Source: Pseudomonas sp. 102515 (GTDB lineage Bacteria > Pseudomonadota > Gammaproteobacteria > Pseudomonadales > Pseudomonadaceae). From it: DNA of 64,000 bases. Shown here piece by piece: positions 26,402 to 34,898 of this stretch. The DNA lies in the NCBI RefSeq assembly GCF_031085165.1, contig NZ_JAVHTY010000002.1:682001-746000 (forward strand). The letters run 5' to 3'. The notes below the pieces were generated by a model that saw only the letters and a list, made by a program, of their open reading frames with translations, was not told the DNA's origin and did no database searches. The position numbers were made by a program, and so were the translations under genes. Each line of letters begins with the position of its first letter. Positions within the stretch are counted from its first letter, which is position 1.

Positions 26402-27898
26402 CTAACCGTGCTCCTCGAGGATGACGCTGGCGGTGGCCTTGGCCGAACCGACCACGCCCGGAACGCCGGCCCCGGGATGGGTGCCCGCGCCGACCAGGTA
26501 GAGGTTGGGGATGACACTATCGCGATTGTGCGGCCGGAACCAGGCGCTCTGGGTGAGGATGGGCTCCAGGGAGAAGGCCGAGCCGAGGTGGGCATTGAGT
26601 TCCTGGCGGAAATCGGCCGGGGTGAAGATGCGCGAGGTGACCAGGTGCTCGCGCAGGCCGGGCATGTAGCGCTCTTCCAGGTAGGCGAGGATCTTGTCGC
26701 GCAGGCGCGGGCCTTCCACGCTCCAGTCGACGTCGGCATTGCCCAGGTGCGGCACCGGCGCCAGCACGTAGTGGGAGCTGTGCCCGGGCGGCGCCAGCGA
26801 CGGATCGGTGACGCAGGGCGAGTGCAGGTAGAGCGAGAAGTCGTCCGGCACGCCCGGGCCCTTGAACAGTTCGTCGATCAGGCCGCGATAGCGCTGGCCG
26901 AAGCAGACCATGTGGTGTTCGAGGCCCACCGGTGGCTGGCTCAGGCCGAAATGGATGACGAACAGCGACATGCTGTGTCTCTTGCGCTTGAGGCGATTGC
27001 CCTCGACCACGCCATGGGTGTGGTGACCGAGCAGCTTGCGATAGGTGTGCACCACGTCGGCGTTGGAGGCCACCAGATCGGCCTCGAGCTGGCTGCCGTC
27101 GGCCAGGCAGACGCCCGTGGCGCGATTGCCTTCGGTGAGGATGCGTTCCACCGGCGCATTCAGGCGCACTTCGCCGCCGAGGTCGGTGAAGAGCTTCAGC
27201 AGGCCCAGGACCAGCTGATGGGTACCGCCCTTGGCGAACCAGACGCCCCACTTGCGTTCCAGCGCATGGATCAGGGCATAGATCGAGGAGGTGGCGAAGG
27301 GATTGCCGCCTACCAGCAGGGTATGGAAGGACAGCGCCTGGCGCAGCTTCTCGCTCTTCACGAAGCGCGACACCTGGGTGTAGACGCTGCGCCAGGCAGT
27401 GAGCTTGGCCAGCTTGGGACCCGCGGCGAGCATGTCGCCGACCTTGAGGAAGGGCTTGGTGCCGAGGCGGATATAACCCTCTTCGAACACCGCCTGGGAA
27501 TAGGCCAGGAAGCGCTGGTAGCCGGCCACGTCGTCCGGTTCCAGGGCGTGGATCTGCTCGTCCAGCCGGGCCTGGTCGTTGACGTAGTCGAAGCGGGTGC
27601 CGTCTTCCCAGCACAGCTGGTAGAAGGGGCTGACCGGCAAGAGCTCCACATAGTCGCTCATCTGCCGGCCGCTCAGGGCGAACAGCTCTTCCAGCGCCGA
27701 GGGATCGGTGAGGACGGTGGGGCCGGCATCGAAGGTGAAGCCTGCCTCCTCATAGACGTAGGCACGGCCGCCGGGCTTGTCGCGGCCCTCGATCAGGGTG
27801 GTGGCGATGCCGGCCGACTGCAGGCGGATCGCCAGGGCGATACCGCCGAAGCCGGCGCCGATGACGATGGCCCGCTTGGGCACGTTACCTTGGGTCAT
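26402..27898 (-). CDS. crtI: phytoene desaturase (lycopene-forming)
   Basis: 498 residues from MTQGNVPKRAIVIGAGFGGI. The Rossmann GAGFGG (14-19) binds FAD, GPTVLTDPSALEELF is the CrtI family signature, and the C-terminal block THPGAGVPGVVGSAKATA is the conserved bacterial desaturase signature. It performs four desaturations of phytoene to lycopene. Its ATG overlaps the crtY stop (ATGA at 27895-27898). Much longer in-frame extensions run backwards through crtY and are artefacts. Confidence 0.96.
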   Translation of the reverse strand: MTQGNVPKRAIVIGAGFGGIALAIRLQSAGIATTLIEGRDKPGGRAYVYEEAGFTFDAGPTVLTDPSALEELFALSGRQMSDYVELLPVSPFYQLCWEDGTRFDYVNDQARLDEQIHALEPDDVAGYQRFLAYSQAVFEEGYIRLGTKPFLKVGDMLAAGPKLAKLTAWRSVYTQVSRFVKSEKLRQALSFHTLLVGGNPFATSSIYALIHALERKWGVWFAKGGTHQLVLGLLKLFTDLGGEVRLNAPVERILTEGNRATGVCLADGSQLEADLVASNADVVHTYRKLLGHHTHGVVEGNRLKRKRHSMSLFVIHFGLSQPPVGLEHHMVCFGQRYRGLIDELFKGPGVPDDFSLYLHSPCVTDPSLAPPGHSSHYVLAPVPHLGNADVDWSVEGPRLRDKILAYLEERYMPGLREHLVTSRIFTPADFRQELNAHLGSAFSLEPILTQSAWFRPHNRDSVIPNLYLVGAGTHPGAGVPGVVGSAKATASVILEEHG

Positions 27899-29061
27899 GG
27901 TGCTTCCTTGGACTGAGGAGGGCGAGCCAGCGCGGCATCCAGGGCCGGTTTCAGCGGTACCGGCGGTTTGCCGGAGAGGATACGCAGCCGATCGAAGGCG
28001 GTGAGGCGGCCGGCGTAGAAGCGCTGGATCAGCGGTTCCCCGAGGCCGTAGAACCTTTGCATGACGCGCACCCGATGCTCGGGGCGGCCGGCGAGAAAGA
28101 GCATGCGATTGAGCAGGCGGAAGAAGCCCTGGCCCTGCCAGCGGCCCTGGGCGTACTGCCGCAGGCTGTCGCGCAGCACGGCGCTGGAGGTGAAGGGCTG
28201 GGCGGCCAGGTGCTCCGCCAGGCGGACGGCCTCGGGCAGCGAATAACCGGTGGTGGGGTGGAACAGGCCCGCGGCCAGGCCGATGGGCGCGCCTGCGGTG
28301 ACGTTGTCCCAATAGCGGTCGAGGTCGCCGCCCAGGGTGATGGGCAGCACGCCCTGTTCTTCGCGCAGCACCTCGGCGATCTCCCAGCCCTGCTGCTCGG
28401 CATAGTCGGCCAGGTGCTGGCGCAGGCGCTCGACCGGGAGGCTTTCGCCATCGGCATAGTAGGTGTCTTCGATCAGCAGCCGGTCGGGCGCCAGTGGCAG
28501 GCTGTAGACGAAGCGATAGCCGTCCAGCTGATCGACGGTGGCGTCCATCACGATGGGTTCGGCCAGGCCGTGGCGGCGAACGAGGCGCACCTCCTGGCCG
28601 AGGAATTTCTGATAGCCGAGCCAGAGCGCCGGATCGGGTCGTGGTCCGCGGGCGTCGATCACCGCGCCGGCGGCCAGGGTGTAGCCACCGGCGAATACAA
28701 CCCCATCGTCCTGCAGGCGCAGCACCTCGCGTCCCAGCAGCAGGCGCTCTGCCGGTAGCCGGGCGCTCAGCACCTCATGGAAGCGTTCGGCGCTGATGCT
28801 GGCGTAGCCGCTGCCGAGTTGCCGCTGGCGCTTGGGGAAGCGCACCTCGTAGCCGGGCCAGCGGTGGGCGACCAGGGGCGCGATCCAGGCGTGCTGCGGC
28901 GCGGTGAGATCCGGCTCGTGGAACGACCAGGTGTGGTTGCCGCCCAGCCGCGGACCGGCTTCCACCAGGCGCCAGTCCAGCTCCGGACGGGTTTGGGCCA
29001 GGCGCAGGGCTAGCAGGCCGCCGGCCAGGCCGCCGCCGACGATCAGCAGGTCAGGACGCAC
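27895..29061 (-). CDS. crtY: lycopene beta-cyclase
   Basis: 388 residues from a GTG at 29061 (MRPDLLIVGGGLAGGLLALR). That start has GAGGA 7 bases upstream and matches the usual CrtY N-terminus; the ATG at 29088 would give 9 extra residues and a larger overlap with crtX. GGGLAGG (9-15) binds the flavin; later HTWSFHEPD, YRFVYSLPL and FHPTTGYSLPEAVR are family blocks. It forms both beta rings of beta-carotene. It overlaps the ends of both crtX and crtI. Confidence 0.94.
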   Translation of the reverse strand: MRPDLLIVGGGLAGGLLALRLAQTRPELDWRLVEAGPRLGGNHTWSFHEPDLTAPQHAWIAPLVAHRWPGYEVRFPKRQRQLGSGYASISAERFHEVLSARLPAERLLLGREVLRLQDDGVVFAGGYTLAAGAVIDARGPRPDPALWLGYQKFLGQEVRLVRRHGLAEPIVMDATVDQLDGYRFVYSLPLAPDRLLIEDTYYADGESLPVERLRQHLADYAEQQGWEIAEVLREEQGVLPITLGGDLDRYWDNVTAGAPIGLAAGLFHPTTGYSLPEAVRLAEHLAAQPFTSSAVLRDSLRQYAQGRWQGQGFFRLLNRMLFLAGRPEHRVRVMQRFYGLGEPLIQRFYAGRLTAFDRLRILSGKPPVPLKPALDAALARPPQSKEAP

Positions 29062-30319
29062 GCGCGAGTCCTCGTCGGGCCAGGCCATCCACCAGGCGGG
29101 CGGCAGCCGCGACACCGCCGGCCGCCTGGGTAATGGGCACGAAGCGTTCGGCTGCCCGGCGATAGCCGGGGTCGGCCAGCACGGCGCCCAGGGCCTGGGT
29201 CAGGCGGGCCCTGCTGGCCAGGCGCGGTGCCAGGCAGATGCCGGCGCCGACCCGTTCCAGACGCCGGGCGATGCCCGGCTGGTCGAACACCATGGGCAGG
29301 GCGAGCATGGGTTTGCCGGCCCCCAGGGCGTCCAGCACGGTGTTGAAGCCACCATGGGTGATGACCGCGTCGGCGCGGGCGATGGCTGCCTCCTGGGGCG
29401 CGAAGTCCGTGACCCAGGTGGCGCCGTCGTCCAGCAGACGGCGTTCGGCACCGGCATCCAGACGTCCGCAGTGGGCGATCAGCACCTGGACGTCGAGTTG
29501 GCGACAGGCCTGGGCGATGCGGCGGAACAGGGGTAGCCGGCCACCCTGCAGGGTGCCGAAGGAGGCGAAGACGAAGGGCCGGCCTGGATCGATCTCCAGT
29601 TCCAGCCGTCGCTCACGCACCACCGGCGAACGCAGCGGCCCGACCTCGTGGAAATGCGGCGGCGGGGCGCGACGCGGAAAGTCGAAGCCTGGCAGGCACT
29701 GGCTCAGCTGCAGATGGGGCGAGAAGCAGTCGTCGAGGGTCCGCCGGTCGCCGAGGCCAAAGGCCTGGGCCTGGCGCTGGATGACCTTGCCCTGGCCGCG
29801 CATCATCAGGTCGAACACCTGGGTGGCGCCCTGGACGATCTGCCGCTCCCGCTCGGTGGCGGGATAGGCGAAGGGCAGGGTGGGCAGCGGCAGATGGGGC
29901 TCGCGATTCATCGGCACGGCGCAGGCCAGCGACGCATAGGGCAGGCCCAGGTGCTCGCCGAGCAGTCCACCGGCCGGTTCCATCTGGTCGGCGATCAGGC
30001 AGTCGACACCCAGGTCACGCAAGGCGGTCGGGCCTTCGCGGCAGAGCAGTTCGGTGTTGCGCGCCATGTCGGCGATCACCCCGAACACCGACCAGGGCTT
30101 GCTGCTGGCGGTACGCGCCAGCAGCGGCGCCAGGCTGCCGCGCGGGTGGCTGGTCGCGCCCAGGGCCTGGAAATGGATACCCGCCGGCAGCGCACGATCG
30201 CCCACCTCCACCTGGTGCAGCAGGGTGACGCGGTGGCCGAGCGCGACCAGCGCCTCGCCCAGCACCAGATGGGTGGACAGGTGGCTAGGAAGCGGCGGCG
30301 AGATCAGGGCGACATGCAT
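29051..30319 (-). CDS. crtX: zeaxanthin glucosyltransferase
   Basis: 422 residues of the GT1 (UGT) family. The N-terminus MHVALISPPLPSHLSTHLVLGEALVALGHRVTLL matches CrtX. The C-terminal nucleotide-sugar block is DGATWVTDFAPQEAAIARADAVITHGGFNTVLDAL. It transfers glucose from UDP-glucose to the hydroxyls of zeaxanthin. An alternative GTG start at 30355 would overlap the idi stop by 10 bases; 30319 fits family alignments better, although its ribosome site is modest. Confidence 0.93.
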   Translation of the reverse strand: MHVALISPPLPSHLSTHLVLGEALVALGHRVTLLHQVEVGDRALPAGIHFQALGATSHPRGSLAPLLARTASSKPWSVFGVIADMARNTELLCREGPTALRDLGVDCLIADQMEPAGGLLGEHLGLPYASLACAVPMNREPHLPLPTLPFAYPATERERQIVQGATQVFDLMMRGQGKVIQRQAQAFGLGDRRTLDDCFSPHLQLSQCLPGFDFPRRAPPPHFHEVGPLRSPVVRERRLELEIDPGRPFVFASFGTLQGGRLPLFRRIAQACRQLDVQVLIAHCGRLDAGAERRLLDDGATWVTDFAPQEAAIARADAVITHGGFNTVLDALGAGKPMLALPMVFDQPGIARRLERVGAGICLAPRLASRARLTQALGAVLADPGYRRAAERFVPITQAAGGVAAAARLVDGLARRGLARAS

Positions 30320-30345
30320 GGCGGCGTCCGGTCGGGTGTCGGCCA

Positions 30346-31395
30346 CTATGGGCACCGCAGCGGCGCGGCGTCCAGCAGCTCAGCCTGGCGCAAGCCGGCC
30401 AGATCCGCCGAGCCGGTGCAGAAGCAGGCGATGCGCAGCTGTTCGATCACCACCTGGAAATGCGCGATCACCGCCTCGGTGGATTCGGTGGCGCCTGGCA
30501 GGGCCGCAGCGGCTTGGCCGGCCAGGTCCGCGCCGAGGCGGATGGCCTTGGCCACGTCGATGCCGTCGCGGATGCCGCCCGAGGCGATCACCGTCGCCCG
30601 CGGGCAGGCGGCACGTACCTGGCGCAGGCTCTCGGCGGTGGGGATGCCCCAGTCGGTGAAGGCGCGGGCGATGGCGCGCTGCTGCTCGTCGCGGGCGCGT
30701 TCGGCTTCCACCGCTGCCCAACTGGTGCCGCCGGTTCCGGCGACATCGAGCACCGCTACCCCTGCCTCCAGCAGCTGTGTAGCGACCCGGCCCGACAGGC
30801 CGGCGCCGACTTCCTTGACGACGACGGGCACGGGCAGTTGTGTAACCAGATTTTCCAGCGCTATGAGAATGCCACGCCAGCGGCGATCGCCCCCGGCCTG
30901 TACGGCTTCCTGCAGGGGATTGAGATGCACGATCAGGGCGTCTGCCTCGATCATTTCCACCGCACGCCGGGCTTCGTCGATGCCGTAGCCGGCCACCAGC
31001 TGCGCGGCGCCGAAATTGGCCAGCAGCGGCACGTCCGGCGCCAGGCGACGCAATTCGCCGGTCAGGCCCTGGTCGCCACCCTGCTGCAGGGCGATGCGCT
31101 GGGAGCCGACCGCCAGGGCGATACCCAGGGCCTGGGCCGCCTCGGCGAGATGACGATTGATCAGCGCGGCGCGCTCTGGCCCGCCGGTCATGGAGCTGAT
31201 CAGCAGCGGCGCCGCCAGGGGACGATCGAACAGGCGGGTGCCCAGGTCGATCTCGTCAAGATTTAGTTCGGGCAGGGCGCAGTGCGTGAAGCGGTAGGCG
31301 TCGAAGCCCGTGGTGACGACGCTACGGGCCTTGTGGGGATCCAGCACGATGTCCAGATGATCGTTCTTGCGGCTTGCCAGTTCCCAATCCACCAT
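30346..31395 (-). CDS. fni: isopentenyl-diphosphate delta-isomerase, type 2 (FMN-dependent)
   Basis: 349 residues. RKNDHLD (9-15) at the N-terminus, SSMTGG (near 68), LAVGSQR, and the [15 protein letters not shown] phosphate/FMN loop identify the flavin-dependent type 2 enzyme rather than the metal-dependent type 1. It interconverts IPP and DMAPP, feeding crtE. First gene of the leftward operon, divergent from crtE with a 135-base shared control region. The same type occurs in many Pantoea-like crt clusters. Confidence 0.95.
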   Translation of the reverse strand: MVDWELASRKNDHLDIVLDPHKARSVVTTGFDAYRFTHCALPELNLDEIDLGTRLFDRPLAAPLLISSMTGGPERAALINRHLAEAAQALGIALAVGSQRIALQQGGDQGLTGELRRLAPDVPLLANFGAAQLVAGYGIDEARRAVEMIEADALIVHLNPLQEAVQAGGDRRWRGILIALENLVTQLPVPVVVKEVGAGLSGRVATQLLEAGVAVLDVAGTGGTSWAAVEAERARDEQQRAIARAFTDWGIPTAESLRQVRAACPRATVIASGGIRDGIDVAKAIRLGADLAGQAAAALPGATESTEAVIAHFQVVIEQLRIACFCTGSADLAGLRQAELLDAAPLRCP

Positions 31396-31530
31396 GTCTT
31401 CTAGAGTCCGCCCTGAATGACCTTTCGTCGGTCGTTGTGGTCTGGTAGGGGACGACGGGTTCGCTTAGCGAAGACCTAATCCACCGAGGTGCGACCGTTC
31501 GTCGGTTCCACATATGGAGTATCTCGACTC

Positions 31531-32412
31531 ATGGCGACCGTATTAGTGCCGAACGCGACAGACAATTTTGCCGCTACGCTGCAGTGGCAGCGTACCCGTA
31601 TCGACGAGCGTCTGGCAGTACTGTTACCGGCCGGTGGCGATCCGGTCGCCGCAGCGATCCGCAGTGGGGTCATGGCACCAGGCAAGCGGCTGCGTCCGCT
31701 GCTGATGGTGCTGGCGGCCGAGGACTTGGGCCAATCCGACGAAGCCGTCCTCGATCTGGGCTGCGCCGTGGAAATGGTGCACGCCGCGTCGTTGTTCCTC
31801 GACGACATGCCCTGCATGGACGATGCCCGCCTGCGCCGCGGTCGCCCGACCCTGCACGTCGAGTTCGGCGAAGACGTCGCCATGCTGGCCGCGGTGGCCC
31901 TGCTCAGTCATGCCCTGCGCCTGGTCGCGGGCCTGGCAGGGGTGCCGGCGGAAACCCGTACCCAGATGGTCTGCCAACTGGCCGATGCGGTCGGCACCGC
32001 CGGTCTGGTGTGCGGCCAGTACCATGACCTGCACGGCGGTCGCCAGGCGCGTCCGGCCGACGCCATCGCCCTGACCAACCAGCTCAAGACCGGGGCGCTG
32101 TTTTCGGCGGCCATGGGCATGGCCGGAGTCGCCCTGATTACCACTGCAGCGCAGCGCGAGGCCTTCCAGGTCTTCGCCTGCCAGCTCGGCCTGGCCTTCC
32201 AGTTGCTCGACGATCTCGACGACGGCAAGGGCCTGGGCAAGGACGCCGGCAAGGATGGCGACAAGTCCACCCTGGTCAGCCTGCTCGGCCGCGACTACGC
32301 TCAACGCCAGTTACAAAGTCACCTCAAGCAGGCCCGCGAGGCTCTGGCCCAGGCCGATTGCGCCGATGGCGCCCTGGCCGGCCTGCTGGATATCGTCTTT
32401 CGTCCGCGTTAG
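31531..32412 (+). CDS. crtE: geranylgeranyl diphosphate synthase
   Basis: 293 residues. First aspartate-rich motif DDMPCMDD (91-98, the DDx4D form), then LRRGRPT; second motif DDLDD (227-231); GQYHDLHGG precedes it. It extends farnesyl diphosphate to GGPP for crtB. Start at 31531 (MATVLVPNATDNF) follows GGAG at a longer than ideal distance; an in-frame start at 31489 adds 14 residues without a site. Unlike Pantoea clusters, it is divergent from idi-crtXYIB. Confidence 0.93.
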   Translation: MATVLVPNATDNFAATLQWQRTRIDERLAVLLPAGGDPVAAAIRSGVMAPGKRLRPLLMVLAAEDLGQSDEAVLDLGCAVEMVHAASLFLDDMPCMDDARLRRGRPTLHVEFGEDVAMLAAVALLSHALRLVAGLAGVPAETRTQMVCQLADAVGTAGLVCGQYHDLHGGRQARPADAIALTNQLKTGALFSAAMGMAGVALITTAAQREAFQVFACQLGLAFQLLDDLDDGKGLGKDAGKDGDKSTLVSLLGRDYAQRQLQSHLKQAREALAQADCADGALAGLLDIVFRPR

Positions 32413-32479
32413 GGCGAATTACTGGGCATCCCGCCCTCTAATCTCTCGATAGCCTTGTTTCCCTGTGAGGAGTCCTGAG

Positions 32480-32704
32480 ATGTCGAAGTGGAAAATTGCT
32501 TACAGCAACGTTGACGGCAATACCTCGGTGGTCACCACCGACGCCGACCAGAAACCGGACATGGAGCGCGTTGCCCAGATCGTTCGTGACGATGCCCTGG
32601 AAGAGTACGACGACAGCGAGGTCCCACGGGATTACGACGAACCCACGGTAGCCCTGCTGGAGCGCCACGGCATCACCATCACCGGGATCACCGAGGAAGG
32701 CTGA
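32480..32704 (+). CDS. small acidic hypothetical protein
   Basis: 74 residues, strongly acidic (EEYDDSEVPRDYDEP), starting MSKWKIAYSNVDGNTSVVTT. ATG 32480 is 7 bases after GAGGAG, a strong site, and codon use is normal, so translation is likely. No membrane segment or known motif is seen. It lies between crtE and the convergent pdeM gene. Function unknown. Confidence 0.7.
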   Translation: MSKWKIAYSNVDGNTSVVTTDADQKPDMERVAQIVRDDALEEYDDSEVPRDYDEPTVALLERHGITITGITEEG

Positions 32705-32722
32705 TCGCCCGGGTATCTGGCT

Positions 32723-33382
32723 CTAGCGCAAGGGCCAGATACCGCCATCCCCGACCACGAAGATTCGCCGCACCGGATCGGGCGCCAGCAGGTGCCCGCC
32801 GGTGAAGTCGCCAAAGGCCGGCAGGATCAGCACCTCGTCATTCTCCAGGCAGAAACAGGGCAGGCGCAGGGCCTGGCGCCCACGTCCCTGCAGGCGAAAC
32901 GCCGGATGGATGTGGCCGGCCAGCACCGGCAGGCGCGGGTGTGGATCGGGTTCGTGCTGCAGCGACAGACCATCCAGTTCCAACGGTTCACCCACCACAT
33001 CGATGCCCAGGGCGGCGGGGGGATCTCCCGCACGACGATCGTGGTTGCCGCGGATCAACAGGAGCCGCAGATGGGCCTGGTGTTCCCGCCAGCGCTCCAG
33101 GGTGTCCAGGGTCAGGGGCGCGCGGGATTCCGGGGCGTGCAGGAAGTCACCGAGAAAGATGATCTCCTGGCAGTCGTAGCGAGCCAGCAGGCTGTCCAGT
33201 CGGGCGATGTTGCCCGCGGTGGTGCCATGGGGCACCGGTTGGCCCAGGGCCCGGAAGGCCGCCGCCTTGCCGAAGTGGATATCCGCCACCAGCAACGCCC
33301 GGCGTGCCGGCCAGTAGATGGCCTTTTCCGCGAGCAGCCAGAGTTCGACACCGGCGAGGATGAGGGAGTGATAGGCAGGCAT
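32723..33382 (-). CDS. pdeM: ligase-associated DNA damage response endonuclease PdeM-like
   Basis: 219-residue calcineurin-type metallophosphoesterase. Metal motifs in order: DIHFGK, GDFLHA, RGNHD and GHIHP. The short final core and the LRLPCFCLENDEVLILPAFGDFTGG block match PdeM, normally found with the ATP-dependent DNA ligase LigB/Lhr-type helicase cluster. No ligase or helicase gene is adjacent here, so the protein is separated from its usual partners. Confidence 0.82.
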   Translation of the reverse strand: MPAYHSLILAGVELWLLAEKAIYWPARRALLVADIHFGKAAAFRALGQPVPHGTTAGNIARLDSLLARYDCQEIIFLGDFLHAPESRAPLTLDTLERWREHQAHLRLLLIRGNHDRRAGDPPAALGIDVVGEPLELDGLSLQHEPDPHPRLPVLAGHIHPAFRLQGRGRQALRLPCFCLENDEVLILPAFGDFTGGHLLAPDPVRRIFVVGDGGIWPLR

Positions 33383-33697
33383 GGGGTCTCCAGAAAACGC
33401 TTCCTGCTCTGATGGCAGCCAGGTGGCAGGGTTCAGCAGTGTCCCGTCTTGGGCAGCAGCGGCGCCTGGTTGAGCTGATCTGCGACCGCCTTCATCGGGG
33501 TATCTGTAGGAACTGTCTTGACCGGGCTATCGCGGCCATGGGGCGCTCCTGCAGTTAGCCTGAGCGGTCGCAGCGGCGGACCGCCATGGGCGCGATCCGC
33601 TGGGACGGTAGAGCCTATGACCACCATTGAGCCAGGCCAGGTGCACCGTCGCCGGCAGCCCGGTAAACTGGCGGTTCACTAGAGTCCGGAGCGACCC
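33383..33697. other. intergenic region without a convincing gene
   Basis: 315 bases between divergent pdeM and yeaC. A 64-codon leftward frame (33433-33627) exists but lacks a ribosome site and recognisable content. A good AGGAG-ATG pair on the minus strand near 33540 opens only a 15-codon frame. It probably holds the two divergent promoters. Confidence 0.5.
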
Positions 33698-33961
33698 ATG
33701 TCGACATCCTTCGCCCAGATGCTGGAAAACATCACCCCCGATATCTACGAGGGCCTGAAGATGGCCGTGGAGATCGGCAAGTGGCCGGACGGCCGCAAAC
33801 TCAGTCGTGACCAGGTCGAGCTCTGTCTGCAGGCGGTAATCGCCTACGAGGCCAAGCACCTGCCGGAAGACCAGCGGACCGGCTACATGGGTCCCCAGGA
33901 GTGCGCCTCCAAGTCGGTACCCATCGAGAACATCCTGTTCAAGTCCGACGCCATTCACTGA
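33698..33961 (+). CDS. yeaC: YeaC-like protein (DUF1315)
   Basis: 87 residues. The N-terminus SFAQMLENITPDIYEGLKMAVEIGKWPDG and the later LCLQAVIAYEAKHLPEDQRTGY are the DUF1315 signature, as in E. coli YeaC. Small soluble protein of unknown function. A strong terminator hairpin follows the stop. Confidence 0.88.
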   Translation: MSTSFAQMLENITPDIYEGLKMAVEIGKWPDGRKLSRDQVELCLQAVIAYEAKHLPEDQRTGYMGPQECASKSVPIENILFKSDAIH

Positions 33962-33980
33962 TCGTCCGCGCCTTACCCGA

Positions 33981-34019
33981 CGAGGTGCCCTTCGCGAGAA
34001 GAGGCACCTCGCGTCTTTT
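33981..34019 (+). terminator. intrinsic terminator after yeaC
   Basis: Nine-base-pair stem CGAGGTGCC (33981-33989) with GGCACCTCG (34003-34011), followed by CGTCTTTTA. It separates yeaC from the DUF2797 gene. Confidence 0.72.
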
Positions 34020-34044
34020 AGAAATCGAGAATCTTCCTACCGTG

Positions 34045-34887
34045 ATGACCGAACTGGGCCGTGGCGCCCTGCGCAAGATGGCCGTGACCCTGGCCGACCC
34101 CGTCAACTATGCCTTTCGCCTCAATGAGCGCGAGGTGCCGGTCAATCCGCTGATCGGTCGCCGCGTACGGCTCGAATACCTGGGTGCCATCCATTGCTCC
34201 CATTGCGGCCGCAAGACCCGCAAGAGCTTCAGCCAGGGCTACTGCTATCCCTGCTTCACCGCCCTTGCCCAGTGCGACAGCTGCATCGTCAGTCCCGAGA
34301 AGTGCCACTACGAACACGGCACCTGCCGCCAGCCGGAGTGGGGCGAGGCCCATTGCATGGTGCCCCACATCGTCTACCTGGCCAATTCCTCGGGCCTCAA
34401 GGTGGGCATCACCCGCGCTACCCAACTGCCCACCCGCTGGATCGACCAGGGCGCCTACCAGGCGCTGCCGATCCTGAGGGTCGCCACCCGCCAGCAATCC
34501 GGTCTGGTGGAGGACGTGCTGCGCAGCCAGGTGGGCGATCGCACCAACTGGCGGGCGATGCTCAAGGGTATGGCCGCCCCGGAAGACCTGGTCGCGGTGC
34601 GCGAGCGCATCTTCGATGCCTGCGCCCAGGGCCTGGACGATCTCCAGGGTCGCTTCGGCCTGCAGGCGATCCAGCCGGTGGTCGACATGGCGCCCATCGA
34701 GATCCATTATCCGGTGACGGTCTATCCCACCAAGGTGGTCAGCCACGACCTGGAAAAGACCCCCGTGGTGGAAGGCACGCTGCTGGGCATCAAGGGTCAA
34801 TACCTGATGTTCGACACCGGCGTGATCAACATTCGCAAGTACACGGCCTATCAGCTGGCCGTGTCCGCCTCCGCAGCAGAGATGTAA
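34045..34887 (+). CDS. DUF2797 family protein
   Basis: 280 residues. Cysteine pairs CSHCGRKTRKSFSQGYCYPC and CDSC/CHYEHGTC suggest a zinc-binding N-terminal half. VYLANSSGLKVGITR is a degenerate GIY-YIG-like core typical of DUF2797. Start at ATG 34045 (MTELGRGALRKM); GTG 34042 is adjacent and the ribosome site is weak. pepN begins 11 bases after its stop, so the two likely form an operon. Function unknown. Confidence 0.82.
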   Translation: MTELGRGALRKMAVTLADPVNYAFRLNEREVPVNPLIGRRVRLEYLGAIHCSHCGRKTRKSFSQGYCYPCFTALAQCDSCIVSPEKCHYEHGTCRQPEWGEAHCMVPHIVYLANSSGLKVGITRATQLPTRWIDQGAYQALPILRVATRQQSGLVEDVLRSQVGDRTNWRAMLKGMAAPEDLVAVRERIFDACAQGLDDLQGRFGLQAIQPVVDMAPIEIHYPVTVYPTKVVSHDLEKTPVVEGTLLGIKGQYLMFDTGVINIRKYTAYQLAVSASAAEM

Positions 34888-34898
34888 GGACGTAAGCC

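Noticed and set aside
26402-28312. 636-residue version of the phytoene desaturase
   Set aside because: The extra 138 residues are read inside crtY in the wrong frame; the ATGA overlap at 27895 marks the real start.
33433-33627. 64-codon leftward frame between pdeM and yeaC
   Set aside because: No ribosome site, no family likeness, and atypical composition.
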